A DNA stretch of 64,000 nt from Turneriella sp. GTDB taxonomy: Bacteria; Spirochaetota; Leptospiria; Turneriellales; Turneriellaceae. The position numbers and the translations under genes are program-made. The stretch covers positions 41,991 through 105,990 of the forward strand of contig JABARV010000008.1 in NCBI GenBank assembly GCA_019186965.1, read 5' to 3'. Position 1 is the first letter of the stretch; the number at the start of each line of letters is the position of its first letter. This document shows positions 1-10,022 of this stretch, piece after piece. The notes below the pieces were generated by a model that made no database searches, was not told where the DNA came from, and worked only from the letters and a program-made list of their open reading frames with translations.

Positions 1-1
1 C

Positions 2-238
2 GATATCGCTGTTGAGCTCGAAGGCAAAAAGCTCACAATCCGTGGCGAGCACAAACGCGAAGAAGTAGAATTTACCCGTGAAGAGCGCGCTACAGGTAAA
101 TTTGAACGTATCGTAACTTTCAAGAACGTCTTAGCGCCCGAAGGTGTAGAAGCTGAAGTGAAAAACGGTATCTTGACGGTTAAACTGCCAAAAGCCGCTG
201 AAAGCAAGCCACGCAAAATAAACGTGCTTGCAAAATAG
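2..238 (+). CDS. Hsp20 small heat-shock protein (C-terminal part)
   Basis: The reading frame is open from the window edge and ends in TAG; the N-terminus is missing. The visible 78 residues are the second half of an alpha-crystallin domain: a LTIRGEHK strand, the KNGILTVKLPK strand that closes the domain (A-x-x-x-N-G-V-L family motif), and a C-terminal RKINVL tail carrying the I-x-V oligomerisation motif. The family holds unfolding proteins in soluble complexes in the cytoplasm. A second Hsp20 follows 23 bp downstream, a pairing also known from Leptospira. Function is assigned by family. Confidence 0.9.
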   Translation, partial: DIAVELEGKKLTIRGEHKREEVEFTREERATGKFERIVTFKNVLAPEGVEAEVKNGILTVKLPKAAESKPRKINVLAK

Positions 239-261
239 AAAAAAACTCTAAGGAGGAATTT

Positions 262-645
262 ATGTTTGGATTACAAAAGAAATCAACACCCGAAGCGGAA
301 GAGCAAACTACAGCAGTATTGACTCCCGCGGTGGACATCACCGAAACAGAGGCAGGGTACACAATTATCGCCGACGTTCCGGGAATGGATAAAGAAAATG
401 TCGACGTATCTTTTGAAAATGGCGTTGTAACTCTCAAAGCGAGCCGTGAATCCAATACGGAAGTCAAAGTGGGGGAAACAATCCATCGCGAATTTAAGCA
501 CGCAAGTTACGAACGTGCATTTCGTGTCGGCGACGACATTGATTCTGAAAAAATTAGCGCCGAAATTACTAATGGCGTTTTGCGGGTAACTTTGCCTCGT
601 AAAGCATCGAGCACTAAAAGAACGATTGCTGTTAACGCAAAGTAA
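262..645 (+). CDS. Hsp20 family small heat-shock protein
   Basis: A 127-residue protein with a complete alpha-crystallin domain at about residues 25-115, including GMDKENVDVSFENGVVTL and the closing ITNGVLRVTLPRK strand, followed by a short tail with an I-x-V motif (RTIAV). The ATG is preceded by a strong AAGGAGG ribosome site. It lies 23 bp after another Hsp20 gene and is probably co-transcribed with it; the transcript ends at the hairpin directly downstream. The expected role is an ATP-independent holdase chaperone under heat or other stress; a heteromeric role with the first Hsp20 is inference. Confidence 0.95.
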   Translation: MFGLQKKSTPEAEEQTTAVLTPAVDITETEAGYTIIADVPGMDKENVDVSFENGVVTLKASRESNTEVKVGETIHREFKHASYERAFRVGDDIDSEKISAEITNGVLRVTLPRKASSTKRTIAVNAK

Positions 646-654
646 ATGAGCATA

Positions 655-685
655 AAATCCAAGCGCATTCGCGCTTGGATTTTTT
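655..685. terminator. Bidirectional rho-independent terminator
   Basis: A perfect 12-bp stem (655-666 with 671-682) around a 4-nt loop, with a T run after it on the plus strand and an A run before it. It separates the convergent hsp20 and ispD genes and overlaps the ispD stop codon, so it can serve both strands. Confidence 0.9.
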
Positions 686-1415
686 ATATGCGGCTTAAAA
701 CTAAATCTTCTGGATACGTAATTTTTACGTTTTGCAAGTCCCCTTCAAAGCTCCCTACACGCAAGCCAAACGAAAGCCCTAAAGAACCCTCGTCGGTGTA
801 GTCAATCGAAAGCCTTCCCAAGGCGCCCGAAGAAGATAGCGCGTCGTCGAACGTAGGGTAATGGAGCAGTTGGGGGGTTTGTACGCGGCGAAGCTCTTGT
901 CGGGGTTCGTAGCCAATGACGTTTTTTCCATCCAAGCGCACTACCGAATCGACAACAGGAACAACGGGAATAAAAACGGGCATGTCGTTCGACAAATACC
1001 CCATGTGCGTACTTACGCGCTGCAAAAAATCGGGGGTAAGGTACGGACGGTTTGCGTCGTGTACAACTAAACGTTCTATACCTGCAAAGTGTCGTGCGGC
1101 GGTAAGCCCGTTACAAAAACTCACAAACCGCGAAGCTCCCGCCGCAGCATGACGCATTTTGCGTCCAGGAAAATCTGCTTTAAGCTTTTCGATAATGGGA
1201 TTTACCATTGCGCTTCCCATTGTGCTTTTGGGCGAAACAAAAACTGCCGCGTCGATGGGGAGTGCGCCTAAAAGTTTGCGCGCAGTGACCTCGAAAAGAG
1301 GGCGCATTGCACCCTCGTATTCTACTTCAATAAATTGCTTCGGAACTTTACCTCCGAACCTTTCGCCGCTACCGCCTAAAAGCAGCAACAAGATATTTGC
1401 ATTACTTTTGGGCAA
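684..1415 (-). CDS. ispD: 2-C-methyl-D-erythritol 4-phosphate cytidylyltransferase
   Basis: A 243-residue cytoplasmic nucleotidyltransferase that joins MEP and CTP to give CDP-ME in the non-mevalonate isoprenoid pathway. The N-terminal nucleotide loop reads [18 protein letters not shown] (family G-x-G-x-R with PKQ) and the metal/substrate motif reads [11 protein letters not shown] near residue 120. Length is typical. The ATG overlaps the end of the upstream PIN-TRAM gene by 14 bp, so the two are likely translated from one mRNA. The first residues (LLLLGGSG rather than AAGxG) are slightly unusual for the family. ispF is elsewhere in the window, next to trpB. Confidence 0.9.
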   Translation of the reverse strand: MPKSNANILLLLLGGSGERFGGKVPKQFIEVEYEGAMRPLFEVTARKLLGALPIDAAVFVSPKSTMGSAMVNPIIEKLKADFPGRKMRHAAAGASRFVSFCNGLTAARHFAGIERLVVHDANRPYLTPDFLQRVSTHMGYLSNDMPVFIPVVPVVDSVVRLDGKNVIGYEPRQELRRVQTPQLLHYPTFDDALSSSGALGRLSIDYTDEGSLGLSFGLRVGSFEGDLQNVKITYPEDLVLSRI

Positions 1416-2298
1416 GTTTTGTAAACACCATTTTACCGGCGTTGGTTTGGATAACCGACGTGACGTTGATTTTTACTTTTTTGCCAATAAGTTTACCGCC
1501 GCCTTCTACAACGACCATTGTACCATCTTCGAGGTATGCAATACCTTGGTTTTCATCCTTACCTTCTTTAACAACTTGGAGTTCAAGCTCTTCGCCTGGC
1601 AGCACTACCGGCTTTAGCGCATTCGCCAAATTGTTCATGTTTAAAACACGTACCCCCTGAAGCTCGGCGACCTTGTTTAAATTAAAATCGTTCGTCACAA
1701 GAAATCCGCCTATCTCTTTTGCTAAACGGATAAGTTTTTGATCCACTTCGCGTGTTTCGGTATAGTCCTTATACGAAATTTTAACTTCAAGATCGCTACG
1801 CTTTTGCAGTTGGTTGAGCATGTCGAGTCCGCGCCTTCCCCTGTTACGTTTTATCGCATCGGGAGAATCGGAGATAAGCTGTATTTCGCGCAAGACGAAA
1901 TTGGGTACAAGGAAAGGAGGCTCCAAAAAACCTGTCGCCGCAATATCAATAATGCGGCCGTCAATGATAATTGACGTATCCAAAATTTTTGTCTTTGCCT
2001 CGTTTACTATAGGTGTATCTTTTTCTTTTGTGGATGTCTTATCTTGCCCTGCCGATACAACAGGAGTAATTATGGTTGGCGCCTCTTTTGCTGCCTGTGG
2101 CCAAAAAAGGCCAAAGAGCAGTGCGCTCACCAAGGTGAGTCCAGCGAGTACACCGTATCCGACGGTAACTGGCACATCTTTGAGGTAGGGCGCAAGTGCA
2201 CCAGCGGCAATTATTCCCGCGAGGGCGCCTAAAACATACGCCAGATAATTTTTTGAGACGCCTTGATTCGCCTCTTTTAACAAATGGGAATTCTTCAT
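1402..2298 (-). CDS. YacL-like PIN and TRAM domain membrane protein
   Basis: 298 residues. Two or more hydrophobic segments lie at about residues 20-65, then a PIN nuclease fold begins at [16 protein letters not shown], with acidic residues placed as in PilT N-terminus family RNases and a second acidic motif [14 protein letters not shown]-like beta-rich C-terminus follows ([22 protein letters not shown]). This is the architecture of Bacillus YacL and its relatives, whose substrate is not known. A longer reading from TTG at 2322 is possible, but a GGAGGG ribosome site (2302-2307) sits 3 bp before the ATG at 2298, which fixes the start. It is upstream of and overlaps ispD. Confidence 0.88.
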   Translation of the reverse strand: MKNSHLLKEANQGVSKNYLAYVLGALAGIIAAGALAPYLKDVPVTVGYGVLAGLTLVSALLFGLFWPQAAKEAPTIITPVVSAGQDKTSTKEKDTPIVNEAKTKILDTSIIIDGRIIDIAATGFLEPPFLVPNFVLREIQLISDSPDAIKRNRGRRGLDMLNQLQKRSDLEVKISYKDYTETREVDQKLIRLAKEIGGFLVTNDFNLNKVAELQGVRVLNMNNLANALKPVVLPGEELELQVVKEGKDENQGIAYLEDGTMVVVEGGGKLIGKKVKINVTSVIQTNAGKMVFTKLAQK

Positions 2299-2347
2299 AT
2301 TCCCTCCTTTTTTAACTAACAAACAGGAGGAAAACTTCGGCCGACGG

Positions 2348-2830
2348 CTACTTCGACAAAATATCGGAGATCATATTACTCGCGTCTTCGACGCTAATGC
2401 CTTTCGCGAGCGCCACTTCGTTAATCATTAGGGAGTATGCTGACTCGTAGAGCTTACGCTCCATTACCGAGAGTTCTTTGTCGCGAGCTCTTTTATAAAG
2501 GTTACGACACACTTCGGCTACAGCGTTGATAGAGCCGGATTTTATTTTCGCTAAATTATTTTGGTACCGAATTTTCCAGTCTTCTTCTTGTTCGACGTAC
2601 TCTTCTTGAAGAAGTTTAGTAATCTTCGGGATTTGCTTTTTGTCTACGATGTGCCTTAGGCCAATCGTCTCGGCAGTCTCTACAGGTACATACACCCGCA
2701 TTTTGGTATTTATAAGCTCTACAGTGTAATACTTTTTCTTCTTTTTACCTAAAATCGTCTTAGTGGCAATTTCTACAATCTTCCCGACGCCATGCATCGG
2801 ATAAACGACGTTTTCCTCAATATTGAACAT
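2348..2830 (-). CDS. carD: CarD/CdnL family RNA polymerase-binding regulator
   Basis: The N-terminal RNA-polymerase-interacting domain has the family signature [15 protein letters not shown], followed by the [11 protein letters not shown] strand and an all-helical C-terminal domain with the [21 protein letters not shown] helices. CarD proteins bind the RNAP beta subunit and stabilise open promoter complexes, notably at rRNA promoters. I place the start at the ATG giving [11 protein letters not shown], because AAGGGG stands 10 nt before it and CarD proteins usually begin there. An in-frame ATG at 2866 would add 12 residues but has no ribosome site. It probably heads the operon running into the PIN-TRAM and ispD genes. 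Confidence 0.93.
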   Translation of the reverse strand: MFNIEENVVYPMHGVGKIVEIATKTILGKKKKKYYTVELINTKMRVYVPVETAETIGLRHIVDKKQIPKITKLLQEEYVEQEEDWKIRYQNNLAKIKSGSINAVAEVCRNLYKRARDKELSVMERKLYESAYSLMINEVALAKGISVEDASNMISDILSK

Positions 2831-2926
2831 TCTAACGCTACCCCTTGGTAGCGGCGAATTTTCCATGATTTAAGACGTGTGGTCAATCAAAAAGCAAAGA
2901 GTGTGCGGGGGTCTGAGAGGAGCCTA

Positions 2927-3334
2927 TTATTCTAAAAAAAGCGATTTTTCGTTGGGTGTCGGCAAACGGCATGTTGCTTTTTTGCCAAACCAGCGGTAGC
3001 GGTTGCGTGCGATAAAATCGTAAAGCGCATCACGCAAAAAGCGGGGCAAGAGCCATCCCACACGCAGCATTTGCCATGGCCACGGAAGAAATCCCACAAG
3101 TTTTAGTGCGGCAGTGCTACGCGTAAAAATTTGGCCGTGCATATAAAGCACGATTGAATCGGGGATAGCCTTCTGTGTAAGTAGCGCCGCCGCTGTTTTT
3201 CCTGAAAGCGGAGCAAACCGTAAAAGGCGGCGTTTATCGCGGCGGACTAAAAAATCCACGCTGGCGTTGCAAAGGTTACACACCCCATCAAAAAAAACGA
3301 TTGGGTTTTCAGCGGTATTCGCCAACACGTTCAA
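2927..3334 (-). CDS. DCC family (DUF393) thiol-disulfide oxidoreductase-like protein
   Basis: 135 residues with the family's defining DGVCNLCN motif near the N-terminus (D-x-x-C-x-x-C) and the C-terminal RNRYRWFGK motif typical of DUF393. Members have a thioredoxin-like active site, but substrates are mostly unknown. The likely start is TTG at 3334, overlapping by 26 bp the 3' end of the exported-protein gene upstream, so translation is probably coupled. No strong ribosome site is visible. Family call is firm, function is not. Confidence 0.88.
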   Translation of the reverse strand: MNVLANTAENPIVFFDGVCNLCNASVDFLVRRDKRRLLRFAPLSGKTAAALLTQKAIPDSIVLYMHGQIFTRSTAALKLVGFLPWPWQMLRVGWLLPRFLRDALYDFIARNRYRWFGKKATCRLPTPNEKSLFLE

Positions 3335-3728
3335 ACGAGTAACCGCGTGCGGTGGGGCGTAAAATCACTCCACGTTTTTTATCGACCCCGATGCGTTCGC
3401 CAAAAAAATCGGTTACCGAATTTTCTTCTAAAAGCGGCATGGGTCGCGGGCCAGCCCATCCGCCCGATGGAGTGAAAACATCGTACTCAAAAAAAACCTG
3501 CGTGGCAGGAGTTAATCCGACTTTGCTCTTGTTAACTTCAACAACAACTGCTTTCACTTTAACGTGGCGGGTGTCGCTCCAAAAACGCCAATCACGCGAC
3601 ACATCCAGGATTTTTAGGCGCAAATCTTCAGGGGCGTTTTGCTGCATTTCGCGGTAGTATTTGGGATGGATTTCTGCCCCCAAAGAAACTACCGCCATAA
3701 AAAAAAATAAAGTGGCTACTTTACGCAT
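3309..3728 (-). CDS. Small exported protein of unknown function
   Basis: About 139 residues from the ATG at 3728 (an upstream in-frame TTG at 3737 is less likely). A short signal peptide (MRKVATLFFFMAVVSLGAE) precedes a beta-rich domain with no motif that I recognise. Residues around AVVVEVNKSKVGLTPATQVFFEY look like an OB-like or beta-sandwich fold, which is speculation. Its 3' end overlaps the DCC-family gene, so the pair may act together in the envelope. Confidence 0.7.
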   Translation of the reverse strand: MRKVATLFFFMAVVSLGAEIHPKYYREMQQNAPEDLRLKILDVSRDWRFWSDTRHVKVKAVVVEVNKSKVGLTPATQVFFEYDVFTPSGGWAGPRPMPLLEENSVTDFFGERIGVDKKRGVILRPTARGYSFERVGEYR

Positions 3729-3789
3729 AGCGCACAAACCATGATAACATTATTGCCGTCACGCGTTTTTTAAGTAGCGTTGGAGCAAT

Positions 3790-3830
3790 TTTTTTACACG
3801 CTGCGCGAAGTTAGCGCATGAGGTCCAAAG
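3790..3830. repeat. Degenerate copy of the GAGCC/GCGCCAACTCG repeat end
   Basis: The sequence GAGCAATTTTTTTACACGC followed by a GCGCGAAGTTAGCGCATGAGG stretch (slightly split here) resembles the terminal and subterminal parts of the inverted-repeat elements at 56157-56416 and 36685-36905. Several mismatches are present, so this is a decayed or distant copy in the gap between mdh and the exported-protein gene. Confidence 0.35.
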
Positions 3831-3878
3831 CAACCCACACAAAACGCACCCACTCCATGGGAACGATTTTACGATTAC

Positions 3879-4922
<1,044 letters not shown>

Positions 4923-5023
4923 TTACGACCCTCCAAACCACATTGTACACTCCCAATTTCTACACTAAGGATTTTTCAAGCTTGCCTCAATTTTTTTTAT
5001 TTTTAGGCTTGCAGCCCGCGCAA

Positions 5024-5296
5024 ATGAACCAAAAAAGACTTCTTATGTGGCAAAAAATTAAAACTTATTTCATAGCACATTTCTTTGGGTTTATAATTAT
5101 GGTAATTGGTTGGGCACTGAGTATCAACTTTATCGCACTCGATCGCGGTTCTTTTAGGTTTGCCCCAGGCGGGGTAACCGAAAGAAGCCTTTTCCAAACG
5201 CCAACTTTTATTGGTTTAGGGCTCATTATCATTGGTGCTTATTTTCCAGAAATTTGGATTGCAATTAAAAATCGGAAAAATAAGTCCCAGCCGTAA
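5024..5296 (+). CDS. Small two-helix membrane protein, unknown function
   Basis: About 90 residues from ATG 5024 (an alternative ATG lies at 5045). Two hydrophobic segments, about 15-38 and 65-82, flank a short hydrophilic loop, and the tail is basic (NRKNKSQP). I recognise no family. It lies just upstream of the response regulator in the same orientation, with a 23-bp gap. The upstream part of the frame from 4865 is compositionally unlike a protein and is probably non-coding. Confidence 0.5.
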   Translation: MNQKRLLMWQKIKTYFIAHFFGFIIMVIGWALSINFIALDRGSFRFAPGGVTERSLFQTPTFIGLGLIIIGAYFPEIWIAIKNRKNKSQP

Positions 5297-5319
5297 AATT
5301 TTTATATACTGTAGCCAAT

Positions 5320-5694
5320 ATGTCAGAAAAAAAGAAAATCCTCATTGTTGACGATTCAGGTTATATGCGGCAGGTTATACGCCGCCACTTAGAAGCAAAG
5401 GGATTTGAAATTGTCGGTGAAGCCTCTGACGGAACACAGGTTGTTGCTATGGCAGAGTCCCTAAAGCCCGATTTAATAACAATGGATTTGTCCATGAAAA
5501 GTCTTGGCGGTATTGAAGCAACGAAGCTTGTCAAGCAAGCAATGCCCGACGCAAAAATAATCGTTGTTTCCGCGCTGGGAGAAAGCCGCTTTATTAAAGA
5601 AGCAGTTTCGGCAGGCGCACACGACTTCATCATCAAACCCTTTACCGAAGAACGCCTGCTTTCCTCCGTGCTGAGTGCGTTAAAAATGAATTAA
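5320..5694 (+). CDS. Single-domain CheY-like response regulator
   Basis: 124 residues comprising one receiver domain: acidic pair Asp11-Asp12, phospho-acceptor Asp56 in LITMDLSM, Ser84 at the conserved Thr/Ser position, and Lys106 in IIKPF. There is no output domain, so it probably signals by protein contact. A TATACT -10-like hexamer lies about 9 nt before the ATG and there is no Shine-Dalgarno, suggesting a very short leader. The next gene encodes REC-like plus PilZ domains, so a shared pathway is likely. Confidence 0.92.
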   Translation: MSEKKKILIVDDSGYMRQVIRRHLEAKGFEIVGEASDGTQVVAMAESLKPDLITMDLSMKSLGGIEATKLVKQAMPDAKIIVVSALGESRFIKEAVSAGAHDFIIKPFTEERLLSSVLSALKMN

Positions 5695-5724
5695 CAACTA
5701 CAAACCGTTTTTAATTACGGTTAT

Positions 5725-6795
5725 GTGAGTAAATTAGCGCTTAGCGATACTCAATTTTTTATCTATGGTGAAAGCGCAATTGTTGCTAATGTGCTAAAAA
5801 AATATCTTGTCGCTCGAAACGCAAAGGTTGTGCCAGTAAAATTTTTTGAAGAAATTCAACTTAACCCAGAAAATCACAATGTTCTCATTGCGCACTACAG
5901 TGTTGCAAAAAATCTTGCAGAGAAACTACAAAGACTTAAAAACAGCTACGACTCTTTTCGTATCCTTTTATTGCACGAATTTATTGATCGTGGAAAAATT
6001 TCGCAACCAATTCTTTCTGTAACAGACCACCTGCTCGAAAAACCATTTTCCAGAACAAATTTAGAAAAAGCGCTTTCTCAATTCTATTTTCGTCCACTTC
6101 TTGGTAAAAATATTTTTTCGACAACATGGACAAGCGACACTCTCGCTTCCCCCCTTATAACGTCACTTGGAGCAACAGTGTTCGACTCTTTACCGCAACT
6201 TATAAACGAAAAGCCCAAAATAGAACTGGCTATCTTTTCTCCCCGTGCGCTTGACGAAGACTTTCGTTTAACTCTTAAAACTTTTCGAAAAGAATATGCG
6301 GATGTTCCTATTTTTATGATTTACGATCCCGAAATACCGGGAGTTCTAAACTCTGCCATTTTAAACGAAGTCGCATATTTACTCCAACAGCCAATCCAAC
6401 GCAAGGTACTTCGTTCAAAGCTTCTTGAATATTTCGAGCAACCGCAGCGCGACCGCCGTAAAAATCCACGCAAAAAAGGCATTAGCCAAGTTTGGGTTTC
6501 TGCCTACAACGCCGAACTAAACGCCCCCGAGCTTTTTGAATCGCCAGTGCTCATCGATATTTCACAAAGCGGTATGTCTTTTGAATCGCATACCGAATAC
6601 CGTGAAAGACAAAAAATGTCGGTGTGGATTGTCGCAGACGAAAATCCCGATAAAATTTTAGACCTACACGCAGAAGTACGCTGGAAACGTAAAGATGAAG
6701 GTGGAGGGCATTTTAAGTATGGAATCGAATTTACAAAAGAAAACCCAACCGTTTACGATAATTTTGCGCGGATGATCGCAATGCACTTAGGGTAG
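5725..6795 (+). CDS. REC-like and PilZ domain protein (probable c-di-GMP effector)
   Basis: 356 residues from GTG. The C-terminal ~110 residues form a PilZ domain with both c-di-GMP motifs: the basic RRKNPR at about residue 245 (RxxxR) and DISQSG (D/N-x-S-x-x-G) about 40 residues later. The N-terminal 230 residues look like two receiver-fold modules (a KPF-like end near residue 108, then a second alpha/beta unit) that lack the phosphorylatable Asp pocket. It follows the CheY gene by 30 bp. The 3' end overlaps the convergent LptF/G gene by 9 bp. Confidence 0.8.
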   Translation: MSKLALSDTQFFIYGESAIVANVLKKYLVARNAKVVPVKFFEEIQLNPENHNVLIAHYSVAKNLAEKLQRLKNSYDSFRILLLHEFIDRGKISQPILSVTDHLLEKPFSRTNLEKALSQFYFRPLLGKNIFSTTWTSDTLASPLITSLGATVFDSLPQLINEKPKIELAIFSPRALDEDFRLTLKTFRKEYADVPIFMIYDPEIPGVLNSAILNEVAYLLQQPIQRKVLRSKLLEYFEQPQRDRRKNPRKKGISQVWVSAYNAELNAPELFESPVLIDISQSGMSFESHTEYRERQKMSVWIVADENPDKILDLHAEVRWKRKDEGGGHFKYGIEFTKENPTVYDNFARMIAMHLG

Positions 6796-8028
6796 ATCAA
6801 CAAGTTTTTTCTTTCTCGACAACACCTTACGCAACATTTGCTGAAACGAAATTTCGTTTAGCCTTCTCAAAGAAAAAATTACCGTAGCTGCCAAAAGCAA
6901 CATATTCGCTGCATGCGCGGCAAACCATGGAGGGACAATTGTTCTATCTACACAAACCATTTCTGCAGAAAGAAAAATCGCAAAGTACGCAAAAATAAAC
7001 ACAACCGAAACCCCAAGTCCCATCCCTTTGCCGCTGCGGCGGTTAACAATTGCAAGTGGAAATCCCATAAGTACAAAAAGAATTACAGAAATAGAAAGCG
7101 CAAGCCGCTTGTTTATTTCCAAATTTGCTTTCAGCGATAACTTCGCAGCGTCAGGATACGTTTTTGTCGTCTCGAAGCTTTGTACAAGTTCGGGCAATGT
7201 AAGCGAGCGCATATCGTCAATTTTTTTCATCTCCTTAACTTGTGCTCTTTCTTGGATATTGAGGTCAAGCATGCCGTTTGAAAAATCAATCCGCTGGAAC
7301 GTACCATCGCTTAAGGTCGCAAAAAGATAACCTTTGGTAAGGCGCAACGCTTTCATCCAAGATCCTTGAGCGGTAGGTTTAAGCACTTTACGCCCTTCTT
7401 GCGCTAAAATTAGTTCAGAGAGCCTTCGGATGCCTCCAATCCGCGCAATTTTTCGCACCTGGATATTCTTTAAAGTCTCGCCTTGTCCTACAACATCCTT
7501 AATACTTTTTTCGATATAAATTTTTCGAACAAAATTTTCACTCCTGTCGAGGTTCACGAATTGTCCGGGTTGTATTGCCACAATAGGGTCTGTTGTTAGG
7601 ATAAACTTACGTACGTTTTCCATGTTATCAGCAAAACGCGGCACAACAAAATTAGAAAACCAAATAAGAAAAATACACGCTACAAAAGCAATAAAAAGAA
7701 AAGGACGCAAAATGCGAGGATATGTGATTCCGCCTGCACGAAGAGCGATAATCTCTGAATCGGCGTTTAACGCACCCACCGAAAGGATTGTCGACAAAAG
7801 AAAAGCCATTGGAATGGTGAGTGTAAGTGTCCAACCCAAGGCATACCAACAAAGTTCTAAAATAATCCAAATATCTAAATTTTTTTCCACAGCGTGGCGG
7901 ATTGTTTCTTTGAGAAAAAAAATTAGAATAATAAAAGTAAAAAAAACGCATGCAACTGTAAGCGAAGGTAGAAACTGTTTGAGTAAATACCTATCGAGAA
8001 TATATATGCGTGGCATTTGGGGGCGCAT
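6787..8028 (-). CDS. LptF/LptG family (YjgP/YjgQ) permease
   Basis: 413 residues. Three N-terminal membrane helices start with YILDRYLLKQFLPSLTVACVFF, a large periplasmic beta domain spans about 130-300, and three more helices lie at the C-terminus. This is the layout of the LptF/LptG subunits that, with LptB2, extract lipopolysaccharide from the inner membrane. Which of the two it is cannot be told from sequence alone. It follows coaX by 10 bp on the same strand. Confidence 0.88.
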   Translation of the reverse strand: MRPQMPRIYILDRYLLKQFLPSLTVACVFFTFIILIFFLKETIRHAVEKNLDIWIILELCWYALGWTLTLTIPMAFLLSTILSVGALNADSEIIALRAGGITYPRILRPFLFIAFVACIFLIWFSNFVVPRFADNMENVRKFILTTDPIVAIQPGQFVNLDRSENFVRKIYIEKSIKDVVGQGETLKNIQVRKIARIGGIRRLSELILAQEGRKVLKPTAQGSWMKALRLTKGYLFATLSDGTFQRIDFSNGMLDLNIQERAQVKEMKKIDDMRSLTLPELVQSFETTKTYPDAAKLSLKANLEINKRLALSISVILFVLMGFPLAIVNRRSGKGMGLGVSVVFIFAYFAIFLSAEMVCVDRTIVPPWFAAHAANMLLLAATVIFSLRRLNEISFQQMLRKVLSRKKKLVDLP

Positions 8029-8038
8029 AAATATTTAT

Positions 8039-8809
8039 CTACCCAGAGTTTGCATCAAGTGAAAGATAAAGTCCTTTGAGCGTTAAATTTTTATCAACTA
8101 CATCGAAAAAATCGGGGGCAAATTCAAGATTTTCTGAAATGCCGCCTGTTGCGATAAACTTATGTTTTGCACCTTTTTCGGGAAGTTCTTTTTTTATCTC
8201 GTGTAAAATTTCGCGCACCATTCCACGCCAACCTAAATATGCGCCAATTTCAATCGATTCTCCAGTAGATTTTCCCAGCGCGTGTTCCGCACGGCGAAAA
8301 GCAATTTGCGGAAGCTTCGCGGTGCGGCTAAAAAGAGCCTCCAGTGAAGAGGTAATTCCGGGTGCAATTACTCCACCTTGAAAAACACCATCGACAAGTA
8401 CAGAAAATGTAATTGCGGTACCAAAATCGATAGTCACACAGTTAGCACCAAAGTAATGCCGCGCAGCTACCATATCCGCAAGGCGGTCTGCGCCTAAAGT
8501 TTCGGGGTGTGGATACGAAAAAGAAAAATTGAGGGATGAATTTGACGAAAGCCATATTGTTTTTTGTACACCCATTTGGGAAACAGCTTCGCTAAGCGCA
8601 GAACGCGCCGCAGGGACAACGGAACAAAGCGCGGCTTGCTTTATACCACCAGGTATCGCCGCTTCTCGTGCCGATGTTGCAAGAAGAATGCGCCATTCAT
8701 CTGCTGTGCGTCGCGCATCAGAGGCAAGCCGCACAGTGTGTAAAAGCGCACCGTCTTTCCAAAAACCGACGACGGTGTGCGAATTACCGACATCGATTGT
8801 TAGCGCCAT
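8039..8809 (-). CDS. coaX: Type III pantothenate kinase
   Basis: 256 residues with the ASKHA-fold motifs of CoaX: MALTIDVGNSHTVVG at the N-terminus (Asp6), GADRLADMVAARH in the middle and VTIDFGTAITFSV, GGVIAPGI. It phosphorylates pantothenate, the first step of CoA synthesis, independently of CoA feedback in known members. The start is 5 bp after the htrA stop, indicating an operon htrA-coaX-lptF/G. A CoaB-like protein lies at 22.6 kb. Confidence 0.95.
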   Translation of the reverse strand: MALTIDVGNSHTVVGFWKDGALLHTVRLASDARRTADEWRILLATSAREAAIPGGIKQAALCSVVPAARSALSEAVSQMGVQKTIWLSSNSSLNFSFSYPHPETLGADRLADMVAARHYFGANCVTIDFGTAITFSVLVDGVFQGGVIAPGITSSLEALFSRTAKLPQIAFRRAEHALGKSTGESIEIGAYLGWRGMVREILHEIKKELPEKGAKHKFIATGGISENLEFAPDFFDVVDKNLTLKGLYLSLDANSG

Positions 8810-8814
8810 TGAAT

Positions 8815-10008
8815 TTATTGTTGCGCGTCTTGTAACGGCGCCTCGCCAATTTTTACCTTAACTGTTTTTTCTTGCCCTTGCCGAATAATCTTTAATTCCA
8901 CTGTTTCACCAGGACCTTTTTGCGTTACAGTGGCTTTTAAAACGCTAAAATTTTCTGCTGGTTTTCCGTCGACGTGCGTAATAAAATCGTATGCCTGAAG
9001 CCCTGCTTTAAATGCAGGTGAGTTAAGCGCGACTTGGTTTACAATAAGTCCAAGTTTACCTTTGACACCCAGTGCGTTAAGTTTTTCATCGGTGGGTTCA
9101 CCGTCTACTTGCAAACCAACATAACCGTAGCGAATTTTTTTACCCGATTTGAGTTTTTCAATAACTTGTTTTGCATGGTTCACGGGGATTGCAAATCCAA
9201 GCCCAATGCTTCCCCCCGTTTGCGAATAAATCATCTGGTTAATACCAATAACTTCCCCACGAATATTGATAAGCGGTCCGCCAGAATTTCCTGGGTTAAT
9301 TGAAGCGTCGGTTTGTATTTTGGGCAATCCGTCGTGGTTGAGGTCTCGGTTAATCGCTGAAATAACCCCTGTGGTAAAAGTTGACTGCAACCCATGCGGA
9401 TTTCCAATCGCAAAAGCGTAATCTCCCACTTCGACTTTATCCGAATCGCCCAAGTGTACTGTTTTCAAATTTTTTACTCCACTAATTTTAAGGAGCGCCA
9501 AATCGGATCTTGCATCGGAACCAACAATCGATGCTTGGTATTCCTTGCCGTTTGTAAGTTTGACAATAATTTTATCGATTTTGGCTCCCTGTGCAATCTG
9601 CACAACGTGGGTGTTCGTCACAACGTATCCGTCATTTGAAATAATAAATCCTGTTCCCAATCCGCTTTGTTTTTGTCCACGCCTTTGGCCTTCTGGAATT
9701 TGAAAAAAACGACGGAACATGGGGTCGTTAAACATGGGATTATTCACTTCCGCAGTAGTCGCAATCAGCACTACCGCCGGACTTACTTCTTTATATATTT
9801 GGCGCATTGCATCCTGAAACTTTAACGCCATTTGGATAGAATCTGATTTAAGAAGAGGATTATCCGTTGCGCCTTCTGCCAAAGATGACCTGTTGCAAGT
9901 ACCCGCGAAAGGTGAGAAGGCAACACCAATCAAAAAAACAAACATAGTTAAATTCGCAATCCCCATCGTCGAAAGACGGAACTTGCGTTTGTTTAACTTT
10001 TTAAACAT
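8815..10008 (-). CDS. HtrA/DegP-type periplasmic serine protease
   Basis: 397 residues. An N-terminal hydrophobic segment (about 18-35) acts as a signal or anchor. The trypsin-like domain has His134 (TNTHVV), Asp169 (ARSDLALL) and Ser242 (PGNSGGP), and one PDZ domain occupies about 285-390. Members degrade or hold misfolded envelope proteins. A single PDZ fits the DegS/HtrA-short group rather than DegP with two. It is the first gene of a probable operon with coaX and the LptF/G permease. Confidence 0.93.
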   Translation of the reverse strand: MFKKLNKRKFRLSTMGIANLTMFVFLIGVAFSPFAGTCNRSSLAEGATDNPLLKSDSIQMALKFQDAMRQIYKEVSPAVVLIATTAEVNNPMFNDPMFRRFFQIPEGQRRGQKQSGLGTGFIISNDGYVVTNTHVVQIAQGAKIDKIIVKLTNGKEYQASIVGSDARSDLALLKISGVKNLKTVHLGDSDKVEVGDYAFAIGNPHGLQSTFTTGVISAINRDLNHDGLPKIQTDASINPGNSGGPLINIRGEVIGINQMIYSQTGGSIGLGFAIPVNHAKQVIEKLKSGKKIRYGYVGLQVDGEPTDEKLNALGVKGKLGLIVNQVALNSPAFKAGLQAYDFITHVDGKPAENFSVLKATVTQKGPGETVELKIIRQGQEKTVKVKIGEAPLQDAQQ

Positions 10009-10022
10009 ATATCCCCCAAAAA

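Noticed and set aside
2299..2322. TTG start giving a longer PIN-TRAM protein
   Set aside because: The extension is the ribosome-binding sequence itself (GGAGGG) read as codons.
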